This document shows positions 1 to 7,549 of a stretch of 64,000 nucleotides of DNA, piece after piece. A model generated the notes under the pieces. That model made no database searches and was not told the origin of the DNA. It saw nothing but the letters and a program-made list of their open reading frames with translations. Made by a program: the position numbers and the translations under genes. Source of the DNA: Methylotenera_A aquatica (GTDB taxonomy: Bacteria > Pseudomonadota > Gammaproteobacteria > Burkholderiales > Methylophilaceae); NCBI GenBank assembly GCA_965601485.1, contig OZ271846.1, positions 2,046,001-2,110,000 on the forward strand. The letters run 5' to 3'. The first letter of the stretch is position 1. Each line of letters opens with the position of its first letter.

Positions 1-324
1 TATCACCAACCCATCGGTTTGCTGTGTAAACGAGTGAATCTTTAGTCGGTGCTGCCCAATACAATTTATCGTCATCAAGCCCACGGTAGTGACATCAGCA
101 TCGACAATGTTGACCAATGTGCCAACATCTGCAAACGGAAAATTGCTTTCTAGATTAGTTACTCCATCTGGCATTGCAGCCACAATTGCAAACGATGTTT
201 TGTTTCTAAGGCAGTTTTTAACCATATCCAAATATCTGGCTTCATATATTCGCAGTGGCATCAGCCCGCCTGGGCATATAACCACGTTCAGAGGAAACAA
301 GGGTATCGAATTGTTATTCATCAT
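1..324 (-). CDS. LON substrate-binding-domain protein, truncated by the window edge
   Basis: The reverse strand reads from an ATG at 324 (a second ATG follows at 321) without a stop to position 1, giving 108 N-terminal residues. It opens with MMNNNSIPLFPLNVVICPGG, followed by LMPLRIYEARYLDMV. This is the signature of the N-terminal substrate-binding domain of Lon as found in stand-alone proteins (COG2802-type, normally about 190-220 residues). Such proteins lack the ATPase and protease domains, and their role is poorly defined; protein quality control is usually assumed. No clear Shine-Dalgarno precedes the start. The C-terminal half lies outside the window. The family call is firm, the function is not. 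Confidence 0.85.
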   Translation of the reverse strand, partial: MMNNNSIPLFPLNVVICPGGLMPLRIYEARYLDMVKNCLRNKTSFAIVAAMPDGVTNLESNFPFADVGTLVNIVDADVTTVGLMTINCIGQHRLKIHSFTQQTDGLVI

Positions 325-384
325 TTTTAAATGACCGTTAAATTAATCGTTAATTAAATAATTTTTTATTCTAGATTATTTAGG

Positions 385-757
385 CTAGTTGGTTATTCTA
401 TCCAAACAATATAGCGTAGTTAACCCGCAAGTAATGGTTAAAAGAGTTAGCCATTTGATACTTTTGCAGTTTAATTTAATGGTGTTAATTAGCTGGATAA
501 TTTGCTCCGCTAACGCTTTAACTAATTCAGATGTTGTCAGCATTTTTTTGTGAAGCTAGGCACTGGCCGCTTCCACTTTAATAAGCCTATTTTTTAAAAG
601 CGTTTACATCTTTTTAATAGGAAAGCACCATACGCATTTCTAAATCTGGCTGTGTTGATTTTCGTGCTACCCTGCTCCATAATTTTTTAGCACTTTCGGC
701 AATCTCTGGCGCTTTTCTTGCCACCTCACACCACGGCACTACGTTTAATATTGCCAT
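385..757 (-). pseudogene. Decayed gene for a small helical protein with C-terminal membrane anchor
   Basis: From an ATG at 757 the reverse strand encodes MAILNVVPWCEVARKAPEIA, then a basic helix ending RMVLSY before TAA at 614. In another frame, closing at TAG 387-385, there is a helix (TTSELVKALAEQIIQLI) and a hydrophobic segment (WLTLLTITCGLTTLYCL). Together these match the order of a conserved betaproteobacterial family of about 110-130 residues: PW..(V/I)A..AP helix, coiled coil with an 'LAEQN.QL' motif, then one transmembrane helix. The two halves are in different frames and a further TAG lies between them, so the gene appears broken. The family's function is unknown to me. Confidence 0.6.
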
Positions 758-957
758 TCAACCAATAGCCATAATAGCGATATTAACGCATACATGGCAT
801 TACTCACCATATTAACTAGCTAACACAGGCGTAATTAAATTGTTTTACACCTTTGCTTCGCAGTTTGGCAACTTATTGGAAAACTGTTTGCCCTAAAAGT
901 GCCTGCAAAAACCATGTAGCGCATTTACATCATTATTAAATTAAATCGATTGTTTCC

Positions 958-1080
958 ATGCCAATTAAACATATTGAAATTGAAAAACTTAGGTTGCAAG
1001 CCACACCTTATATACCTATGTTCTTACTGCCGTCAAAACCACACAATAGCGCCATCATTTGGCAGCAAGGCCGGTTATAA
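958..1080 (+). CDS. Possible 40-residue peptide upstream of the FAD oxidoreductase
   Basis: ATG at 958 opens a 40-codon frame ending in TAA at 1078-1080, three bases before the ATG of the oxidoreductase. The spacing would suit translational coupling. The peptide has an amphipathic start (MPIKHIEIEKLRLQ) and no recognisable domain. It may equally be the tail of a decayed gene, since the preceding 200 bases hold no other open frame. No strong ribosome-binding site is visible. Low confidence. Confidence 0.2.
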   Translation: MPIKHIEIEKLRLQATPYIPMFLLPSKPHNSAIIWQQGRL

Positions 1081-1083
1081 AGT

Positions 1084-2124
1084 ATGTCGCAAGCCACTCA
1101 AATTGCTATTATTGGTGCGGGAATAGCTGGTTTAAGTTGCGCGACGTCGCTGCAAAAGGCTGGTTTTTCTGTCACGCTTTTTGAAAAAAGCCGTGGTACA
1201 TCAGGCCGATTAAGCACACGGGAAACGCCACATTGGCAGTGCGACCACGGCGCGCAATACTTTACAGCTCGTGATGCGCACTTTGCGGCAGAGGTTGAAC
1301 GTTGGGTAAAAGCAGGTGTTGCGCAGCTATGGCAACCCAATTTACAAGTGTATGATGGCAAAAGTTTTACGGCTAAAGAGGCTAACCTTGCTTCTCAAAC
1401 GCAGCGTTATGTTGGTTATCCCAAAAACAACGCACCCGCAAAATGGTTGGCTAATAGATTAAATGTGCATACAGAAACCACGGTTATTGGCATAAATCAA
1501 CATGCTCAACAATGGCAGATTTATTCAAAAGAACACGGCGTGCATGCCCACCATTTTGGTGCGGTATTGTTAGCTATCCCCGCACCTCAGGCCGCCGCTT
1601 TGCTTGCCAATGTAGCGACTAGCGCATCTCAAATTAGCGCTAGCGTTGTTATGCAACCTTGTTTTGCGCTGATGTTGAAGTTAAAAAGCATTCTACCGTG
1701 TGAATTTGATGGCTTATTTATTAACCATGGCCCCTTAAGCTGGGTAGCCAGAGATAGCGCAAAACCCGGTCGCTCAAATCAAGCCAACACAAGCTCAGAA
1801 ACTTGGATTTTGCATGCCACCAGCCAATGGAGCAACGCGCATGTTAATGACGACAAAGAAGCTGTTTCAGACTTAATTTTGGACGAATTTATGTCTATTT
1901 TGCAACGTTCTAACGCCTTACAACACAGCATGAATGTTGAAAGCAAACAGCTACACCGCTGGCTGTATGCCGATTGCGAACAGTATTTAAGCAGCGTTTA
2001 CCATTATGATAAAGCCAACAACATTGGCTTATGCGGAGATTGGTTAAATGGCGGCAAAGTGCAAGGCGCATGGTTAAGCGGATTTAAACTTGCGCAACAT
2101 TTAATAGATGAAAATAAGCAATAA
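1084..2124 (+). CDS. FAD-dependent amine-oxidase/renalase-like oxidoreductase
   Basis: 346 residues. The N-terminus carries a Rossmann dinucleotide-binding motif (IAIIGAGIAGLSCATSLQKA, residues 8-27), then the acidic end of the second strand (LFEKS) and the GRLSTRE segment typical of flavin amine-oxidase and renalase-like proteins (COG3380 type). DHGAQYFTARD near residue 55 and a C-terminal GLCGDWLNGGKVQGAW flavin-contact segment are conserved in the same family. Length matches the family (about 320-350). No signal peptide, so cytoplasmic. The physiological substrate is unknown; oxidation of a nicotinamide derivative or an amine is possible. The start ATG follows a short frame by three bases. 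Family confident, substrate not. Confidence 0.85.
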   Translation: MSQATQIAIIGAGIAGLSCATSLQKAGFSVTLFEKSRGTSGRLSTRETPHWQCDHGAQYFTARDAHFAAEVERWVKAGVAQLWQPNLQVYDGKSFTAKEANLASQTQRYVGYPKNNAPAKWLANRLNVHTETTVIGINQHAQQWQIYSKEHGVHAHHFGAVLLAIPAPQAAALLANVATSASQISASVVMQPCFALMLKLKSILPCEFDGLFINHGPLSWVARDSAKPGRSNQANTSSETWILHATSQWSNAHVNDDKEAVSDLILDEFMSILQRSNALQHSMNVESKQLHRWLYADCEQYLSSVYHYDKANNIGLCGDWLNGGKVQGAWLSGFKLAQHLIDENKQ

Positions 2125-2233
2125 TCATTTTTCATCCGCTTTAGTAAAAAATTGAAGCACTTTTAAATGCTTACACGTGTCATAAAAATTATTAAAAAAA
2201 TGGTAAACAGAAGCGCAGAAAGCAATATTATAG

Positions 2234-2368
2234 TTGTCTGAATCCATACCTTGTGGCACTGTAATTAACAAACAGTTGTCACACAATAAAGAAGTGTTTG
2301 CAGATTCTGACGATGGCTTTTACATGTACCAAAGCCATCATTTATTGGTGGAATGCAAAACTAAATAG
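2234..2368 (+). CDS. Possible 44-residue peptide in the 2125-2594 gap
   Basis: The 470-base gap between the oxidoreductase and the bestrophin gene holds one readable frame, TTG at 2234 to TAG at 2366-2368, with an acidic-aromatic stretch EVFADSDDGFYMYQSHHLL. It could be a small protein or a remnant; I do not recognise it. A perfect 9-bp inverted repeat (gatggcttt at 2312-2320, aaagccatc at 2331-2339, 10-nt loop) lies inside it and may be a weak transcription end for the upstream gene. The rest of the gap is AT-rich with no gene that I can support. Confidence 0.2.
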   Translation: MSESIPCGTVINKQLSHNKEVFADSDDGFYMYQSHHLLVECKTK

Positions 2369-2594
2369 TAAAATAAGTAAATTTAAGGAATACCAGTTTT
2401 GGTTGTGTGGGGTATATCCTAGCACTAGGCGATTTTTTAAATCGACTTAACGTGATTTATAAGCTTTCGCAATATACCTGTTAATTTAAAATTCAATTAA
2501 AACGTATCAGCAGTCAGCTAGTTGTAAGCCATATTAAGCAAGCCTAGCATGCTAAACTTGCTCTAACATCTCAAAAAACTTCAAGCATAATAAA

Positions 2595-3458
2595 ATGATT
2601 CAATATAACCCAAAAGACTGGATTACGTTTATTTTCCGCTTCCACGAAGCGGATACCTTTCGACAACTCACTCCCATGATGATTTTTATTGGGATGTATG
2701 CAGGTGGTATTGCATATTTAGAAATTGAATTCTGGCAACTTTCTGATAAAAGTCATGTTAAAAATATCCCCTTAATGCATTCCACAGTAGGTTTTGTCTT
2801 GTCATTACTATTGGCTTACAGAACTAACACAGCTTATGAGCGCTGGTGGGAAGGCCGCAAATTATGGGGTGCGCTAGTTAACAATAGCCGCAACCTCGCC
2901 CTTAAACTTTCTGCTTATCTAACAATTGAGGCCGACAGAAATTTCTTCAAAAAAGCTATTCCAGCCTACGCATCAGTATTGTCAAAGCATTTAGTCAATG
3001 AGGATGTCAGCCAAGTGTTATTTGAAGGCTTAGATTTAGAAATCGACCACCACAAACATCAACCCAACCGAGTGGCTAAACTATTGTTTCAAAAGGCGAA
3101 CGAACTTTATACATCAGGAAAAATCACAGGCGACCAATTCTATATTATCAACGCCGAACTGCAATCTTTTACCGATATTTGCGGAGCCTGTGAGCGCATT
3201 AAAAACACACCAATTCCCTATTCTTACAGCGCGTTTATTAAAAAATTCATCTTTTTCTACATCATGACATTACCATTTGGCTACGTGTTTAGCTTGGGCT
3301 ATTATGTGATTCCAATTGTGGTATTTATTTTTTATGTGTTGGCCAGTTTAGAGCTAATTGCCGAAGAAATTGAAGACCCTTTTGGCGGTGATGATAACGA
3401 TTTGCCGACCAAAAAAATTGCGGCAAATATTAAAAAGCATATAGAAGAATTGCTTTAG
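2595..3458 (+). CDS. Bestrophin-family (UPF0187/YneE-like) anion channel protein
   Basis: 287 residues, matching bacterial bestrophin homologues. Family signatures seen: the first hydrophobic segment (LTPMMIFIGMYAGGIAYLEI), then LMHSTVGFVLSLLLAYRTN directly followed by TAYERWWEGRKLWGALVNNS, the diagnostic YERWWEGR..WG block of the pore-lining region. A second membrane pair lies near residues 205-255 (IFFYIMTLPFGYVFSLGYYV), followed by the acidic EEIEDPFGGDDNDLP stretch that matches the calcium-clasp region of eukaryotic bestrophins. It is predicted to sit in the inner membrane as a pentameric ion channel; the ion is not predictable from sequence. No clear Shine-Dalgarno. It is followed by the tRNA remnant. 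Confidence 0.85.
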   Translation: MIQYNPKDWITFIFRFHEADTFRQLTPMMIFIGMYAGGIAYLEIEFWQLSDKSHVKNIPLMHSTVGFVLSLLLAYRTNTAYERWWEGRKLWGALVNNSRNLALKLSAYLTIEADRNFFKKAIPAYASVLSKHLVNEDVSQVLFEGLDLEIDHHKHQPNRVAKLLFQKANELYTSGKITGDQFYIINAELQSFTDICGACERIKNTPIPYSYSAFIKKFIFFYIMTLPFGYVFSLGYYVIPIVVFIFYVLASLELIAEEIEDPFGGDDNDLPTKKIAANIKKHIEELL

Positions 3459-3562
3459 TTCTTTTTTATAAGAGAATGACAGTGCTGAAATGGTTTTGAC
3501 TTTCAACTCCCATTGCCGCGCATACCTCTTGAGAGGAATATGGACGGTGACGAGGAATTTTT

Positions 3563-3612
3563 GAGGATTGAAAATCCGCTTGTCGCAGGTTCGATTCCCG
3601 CTCCGGCCACCA
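3563..3612 (+). pseudogene. 3' half of a tRNA-Phe (GAA) gene
   Basis: The stretch reads as the 3' half of a tRNA. It has an anticodon stem (gagga/tccgc, one mismatch) around a loop ttGAAaa, variable loop ttgtc, T-arm gcagg-ttcgatt-cccgc (one mismatch), acceptor strand tccggcc, discriminator a and encoded CCA at 3610-3612. The GAA anticodon gives Phe. The matching 5' acceptor strand and D-arm are absent upstream: bases 3490-3562 cannot be folded into them. It is therefore a fragment, as left by integration into a tRNA gene or by deletion of the 5' half. It is directly followed by a terminator. Confidence 0.7.
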
Positions 3613-3621
3613 TTATTAAAG

Positions 3622-3648
3622 AAGCTCACAGAGATGTGGGCTTTTTTT
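3622..3648 (+). terminator. Rho-independent terminator after the tRNA-Phe fragment
   Basis: An 8-bp stem (aagctcac at 3622-3629, gtgggctt at 3636-3643, one G-T pair), 6-nt loop and a run of seven T's. It lies ten bases after the encoded CCA, as expected for the original tRNA transcript. Confidence 0.75.
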
Positions 3649-3784
3649 ATATCTAGAGCTTCTACAATACTTCCGCTGTTCAAAACAGATTAAATAGCTT
3701 GGCAATCCTTTAAGTGGGGATGCTCAAATCTGTCCTACCTGCTCGATACTATCTGATCATATTGATGTTTTTTAACAACAATCT

Positions 3785-3812
3785 CAAAAGCGTCGTGTTA
3801 CGCGACGCTTAA
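3785..3812 (-). terminator. Terminator of the molybdopterin oxidoreductase gene
   Basis: Perfect 8-bp stem (aagcgtcg at 3788-3795, cgacgctt at 3803-3810) with a 7-nt loop, 15 bases past the stop codon of the leftward gene. On the minus strand it is followed by a short T run, ttttg. Confidence 0.65.
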
Positions 3813-3824
3813 ATTAAAAATAGC

Positions 3825-5957
3825 TTATAAGGCAATAACTTCAACCAGACAATCATGTGAGGTAGGTGAGTGACCCATGTCCCCAAAAGCGTTTGAGCTC
3901 ACCGAATTCACGACCCCATTATTAAGCTGTCGCCAATAGCCAAGCGTAGTTACCACAATGCCTTTATTGACGTCGGTTGTTACCTTAGCTACCGCCTCAA
4001 AAGAGCCGCGATCGTTAAGAACCTTTGCCCGGCCTCCATCAATTAGACCCCTATCCATGGCATCCGCAGGATGTATCATCACAAACTGTTCACCCTGACC
4101 TTTAATCTTGCTCTCAAAGTTAGCGTAGGATGAGTTAATGAAGCCATGGCTCTTTGGCGCGAGAATGTTTAGGGGATACTTTTTGGCTAGCTCGGGGTTC
4201 GCTAATGCAGTTTCCTTTGATGGAACGTAGTCAGGGAGCTCAGGAATGTCTTCACCTGGCTGAAAGTCTTCATACATCTGCCTAAATGGCCCAGCGACAA
4301 AATTCTTCGCACCGACGACCCTAAACTCACATTTGCCAGAAGGCGTTGGAAAGTTACCTTCCTTGTGGGGCGCTCGATTATCTTTAGTGCCGACATTTAG
4401 CCTAAAGTAGCCATGTTCTTTTAGATAATTTAAGTCAATGCCATTACAGGCAGGAGAGCTCCAATCCACATAATGCTCGAGACACTCTGTGTCATTCCAT
4501 TTAAAATTTTCTTCCTCGAAACCTAATCGTTTGGCTAGCCTTCTGAAAATTTCATTATTTGGTATGGCCTCACCTGGGGATTCAATGCATTTGGTGTTGT
4601 AAGTTAGGTACAAATGACCCCATGAAAGAATAATGTCCTCTTGCTCTGCCCCCATTGATGCTGGCAGCAATATATCTGCGTAGGCAGCGGTGTCAGAAAT
4701 AAAATGTTCAGCAGAGACGAGGAATAAATCCTCACGACTAAGTCCTTCTATGATCTTCTCTGATTCGGTCGCCTGAGTAATGGGATTGGTGTTCCAACAC
4801 ATCATGGACTTAATAGGAACATTGAGCTTCTGCTCCCCAGTTAGCACTCGACCCAATTGCAAGTTATTGACGACCTGAGTGCCTTTTGGAATTAAATCTG
4901 GACGGCAAATCACATCAAATCGGTATGGGTGCTCCCAAACCGGAAACTGAAGAATACCGCCGCCGACATGACGCCAAGCGCCAGTCAATGCTGGAAGCGA
5001 TGTGACGGCACGAATCGCCTGACCACCTCCCCAGCTTTTTTCTAAGGCAACGCCGATTCTGATTGCTGAAGGCTGGGTTGTTGCATACTCTCTTGCTAAT
5101 TTGCGAATGTCGTCCGCGGGGATGCCTGTGATTGTCTCAGCCCACTCAGGCGTTCTTTCTTTAGCTTTTTCTGCCAGCTCAGAAAAACCAACGGTATAGT
5201 TATCCACATAGTCCTGATCAACCAAACCCTCGCCGATAATCACGTTCATCATCGCCATGGCTAATGCGCCGTCAGTGCCTGGTTTAGGGCAGATATGCCA
5301 ATCGGCTTCTTTTGCTGTTTTTGACGCATAAGCATCAATTACAACAACTTTGGAGCCATTTTTTTGGGCTTCTTTAATAATATGCCAATGATGCAGATTG
5401 GTACTCACCGAGTTACAGGCCCAGATAATAATAAATTTAGCGTGGATAAAGCTTTCTGGATCAACACCTGCGGTTGGGCCAACAGTAAGCAGCCAGGCCG
5501 TGCAAGAGCCCTCGCCACAAAACGTTCTTTCTGTGACTGTCGCGCCTAGTCTGGCAAAAAAGGCATCTCCTCCATTTAAACCATGAACCAAGCCCTGATT
5601 GCCTAGATAGCTGTTGGGCATGATCGCTTGAGGGCCGTGCTCTTTGATAATTGCTTGCCATTTATCGACGATGGTATCAAGCGCTTCGTCCCATGAGATC
5701 CGCTCGAATTGTTTGGTGCCTTTAGGCCCAACGCGTTTCATCGGGTATAAAAGACGATCTGGATGATAATGCCGTTTTTCGTAGTCATTCAATTTAACGC
5801 ACAGGCCTCCACGTGTCATTGGATGATCAGCGTTGCCTTTAACAGCGATGAGTTTTTCATCCTTTACGTGATATACCATAGAGCAGGTATCCGGGCAGTC
5901 ATGTGGGCAACCGCCGTGATATGTCTTGATTGAGCTATCTTTTAAGTCATCCATCAT
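3825..5957 (-). CDS. Cytoplasmic-type molybdopterin oxidoreductase (DMSO-reductase superfamily)
   Basis: The frame opens at a TTG (5966), but ATG at 5957, followed by another ATG at 5954, is preferred because ctcc at 5961-5964 (ggag on the coding strand) is the ribosome-binding site. That gives 710 residues. Cys17, Cys21, Cys25 (CPHDCPDTC) and Cys53 (GGLC) are the four [4Fe-4S] ligands; RISWDEALD and GPTAGVDPES follow, with a C-terminal dinucleotide-binding domain (ILAPKSHGFINSSYANF, MIHPADAMDRGLI). There is no twin-arginine signal, so it should be cytoplasmic. The family includes formate dehydrogenase-, thiosulfate reductase- and BisC-like enzymes; the substrate cannot be read from sequence, although formate would suit a methylotroph. 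Downstream of a TetR regulator and separated from it by 126 bp. Confidence 0.8.
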   Translation of the reverse strand: MMDDLKDSSIKTYHGGCPHDCPDTCSMVYHVKDEKLIAVKGNADHPMTRGGLCVKLNDYEKRHYHPDRLLYPMKRVGPKGTKQFERISWDEALDTIVDKWQAIIKEHGPQAIMPNSYLGNQGLVHGLNGGDAFFARLGATVTERTFCGEGSCTAWLLTVGPTAGVDPESFIHAKFIIIWACNSVSTNLHHWHIIKEAQKNGSKVVVIDAYASKTAKEADWHICPKPGTDGALAMAMMNVIIGEGLVDQDYVDNYTVGFSELAEKAKERTPEWAETITGIPADDIRKLAREYATTQPSAIRIGVALEKSWGGGQAIRAVTSLPALTGAWRHVGGGILQFPVWEHPYRFDVICRPDLIPKGTQVVNNLQLGRVLTGEQKLNVPIKSMMCWNTNPITQATESEKIIEGLSREDLFLVSAEHFISDTAAYADILLPASMGAEQEDIILSWGHLYLTYNTKCIESPGEAIPNNEIFRRLAKRLGFEEENFKWNDTECLEHYVDWSSPACNGIDLNYLKEHGYFRLNVGTKDNRAPHKEGNFPTPSGKCEFRVVGAKNFVAGPFRQMYEDFQPGEDIPELPDYVPSKETALANPELAKKYPLNILAPKSHGFINSSYANFESKIKGQGEQFVMIHPADAMDRGLIDGGRAKVLNDRGSFEAVAKVTTDVNKGIVVTTLGYWRQLNNGVVNSVSSNAFGDMGHSPTSHDCLVEVIAL

Positions 5958-6083
5958 GAACTCCAAAAAAATTTAACTACGAAAAAATAAAATATAAAAA
6001 ATATACACCTAAAATAATAAAAGAAATAGTCAAATAGTCCGCAAGAAAGTAAGAATTGCAACCCTTAATATTTTTTTGACAAA

Positions 6084-6641
6084 CTAGACCGATACTTTTA
6101 TCAGTGTGATAGCCGCATTTCTTGCACGTTTTGCAGCTCCTGTTCCTGGACTTAATCTTTCAATTAGTGCGCCACCTTCAAAAATAATCGTTAATTGTTG
6201 ACCCAATGTTTGGGCATCTTTTACCCCTGCAATCTCAGCTAATTTCGATAAATATTGCTGAAGTTCATTTGAAAGTTCAATAGAGTAGTGATGAACTGGA
6301 TGTGCAGGATCTGGAAACTCTACTGACCCAATATGAAATGGTAAACCATTAAAGTGAGGGGTCGTTATCCATTGCTCGTATAAATCACATAACTGAAATA
6401 GTACATCTCTAGATTCGAGCTTAGTATCTGAGAGTTTTTCGTTTATCCAAGTATAAAAGCGATTGGACTTTTCTTTCAAATACTCAATAATAAGCTCATT
6501 CTTACTTGGAAAGTATTTATATAGCGTGGCTTTTGCTATACCTGATTCTGCAATAATTGTATCAACCCCAGAGGCATGAATACCACGAGTTTCAAATAAT
6601 GTCGTAGCTACACCTAATATTTTTTCACGCATATTTTTCAT
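6084..6641 (-). CDS. TetR-family transcriptional regulator
   Basis: 185 residues. The N-terminal helix-turn-helix is typical of TetR: REKILGVATTLFETRGIHAS, GVDTIIAESGIAKATLYKYF, then PSKNELI. The C-terminal ligand domain (EGGALIERLSPGTGAAKRAR) is of the common short TetR/AcrR type. Start at 6641 is supported by ggaag four bases upstream. The gene lies 27 bp downstream of the unknown membrane protein and 126 bp upstream of the molybdopterin oxidoreductase, all leftward, so the three may be co-transcribed. A short palindrome at 7477-7488, between this unit and the mxa operon, is a plausible operator. The ligand is unknown; a repressor is the usual mode. Confidence 0.85.
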   Translation of the reverse strand: MKNMREKILGVATTLFETRGIHASGVDTIIAESGIAKATLYKYFPSKNELIIEYLKEKSNRFYTWINEKLSDTKLESRDVLFQLCDLYEQWITTPHFNGLPFHIGSVEFPDPAHPVHHYSIELSNELQQYLSKLAEIAGVKDAQTLGQQLTIIFEGGALIERLSPGTGAAKRARNAAITLIKVSV

Positions 6642-6668
6642 ATCACTTCCTTTGTAGACTCTTTGTTT

Positions 6669-7403
6669 CTAATGCCCTATTGGATTATTCATCAGTTTTT
6701 GCGGATAAAGGCAATTTGTGTATGTCAGTGCACTTTTTAGGTTTTCAGCAGTATTAATATCTACTTTCCCTTCATTTACAAATGAAATAAAAGCCTCACG
6801 CTCTTGTGGTTGTAACATTGCAGCCTGAGGGAGCGCACAGTCACCATTTTTCATCGATTTGTATAACTCAACGAGGTTTGAAACAGTTTCACTTCCCGGT
6901 TGATTGATTGAAGTATCTGTTATTACGTTCAACGGAACGGAATTATCAGTTACTGCATTTTTTGAATTTGGTTTCAATAAAACAATCGAGAACCCCATGA
7001 TGACAATAAAAGTCAGAAAATATAATGACATTTGTATTTTTCTTGGTGAATGATCTGTTGTCAAAAAATTAGTAATTGATTGATTAACGAGGTCCCATGG
7101 CTTTTCAGAACTATTCTGTACTTGCAGCTTTATCGCACCTATCACTAAAAAAAGTATCTGGTCAGAAACAATTTCGGCATTTTCTAACTTGAGCCTTGAT
7201 GTTTCGTTCTCAATCAGATTTTTCAGTATTTGAATATCATCAATTGATAGATCAGCCTCTTTTCCATTGATGATTTTACCAATACGCTGTTTATTCCAAT
7301 TGTTTAAAATAGCTGACAAGCCAGTTAATCTAGCTATTGGAGATTTGCCAGATTTTTGGAGCTGCATAATAAAACTATCTGACTTTAGAAACTCTGAGGC
7401 CAT
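6669..7403 (-). CDS. Uncharacterised single-pass membrane protein divergent from the mxa operon
   Basis: I do not recognise this 244-residue protein. ATG at 7403 is preferred to the upstream TTG at 7412, but neither has a strong ribosome-binding site. Residues 1-115 are soluble and partly basic (KSGKSPIARL, NKQRIGKIINGKEADLSIDD), followed by a Trp/Pro patch. One transmembrane helix (MSLYFLTFIVIMGFSIVLL) follows near residues 125-143. The C-terminal 100 residues would be periplasmic and hold two cysteines (NGDCALP, TYTNCLYP) that could form a disulfide. It starts 147 bp from mxaR in the opposite direction and is followed by the TetR gene. A role in sensing or assembly at the membrane is only a guess. 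Confidence 0.7.
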   Translation of the reverse strand: MASEFLKSDSFIMQLQKSGKSPIARLTGLSAILNNWNKQRIGKIINGKEADLSIDDIQILKNLIENETSRLKLENAEIVSDQILFLVIGAIKLQVQNSSEKPWDLVNQSITNFLTTDHSPRKIQMSLYFLTFIVIMGFSIVLLKPNSKNAVTDNSVPLNVITDTSINQPGSETVSNLVELYKSMKNGDCALPQAAMLQPQEREAFISFVNEGKVDINTAENLKSALTYTNCLYPQKLMNNPIGH

Positions 7404-7476
7404 GATTTTCAATATCTCAAATTATTTATTAAAAAAACTTGCAATCTAAAAAGATATATAGCAAACTAAAAACGAA

Positions 7477-7488
7477 CAGACCTGTCTG
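7477..7488. promoter_or_regulatory. Palindrome cagacctgtctg, candidate TetR operator
   Basis: CAGAC-ct-GTCTG is a 5-bp inverted repeat with a 2-bp spacer. It lies in the 146-bp divergent region between the unknown membrane protein and mxaR, 62 bp upstream of the mxaR ATG. TetR-family operators often have this short-spacer AGAC/GTCT form. The nearby TetR protein is the natural candidate to bind it, and binding there could control both directions. This is inference from position and symmetry. Confidence 0.4.
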
Positions 7489-7549
7489 CATATTAAATGA
7501 TTAATTTGTTAATCACAACTATAACCCTATTTATTATTCTGAGGAATTT

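Noticed and set aside
89..334. Plus-strand open frame of 81 codons
   Set aside because: It is antisense to the LON-domain protein, whose minus-strand translation has clear family motifs.
3541..3612. Intact tRNA gene
   Set aside because: The 5' acceptor strand and D-arm cannot be found; only the 3' half is present.
3354..3683. Minus-strand open frame of 109 codons
   Set aside because: It runs across the 3' end of the bestrophin gene, the tRNA remnant and its terminator; no protein-like composition.
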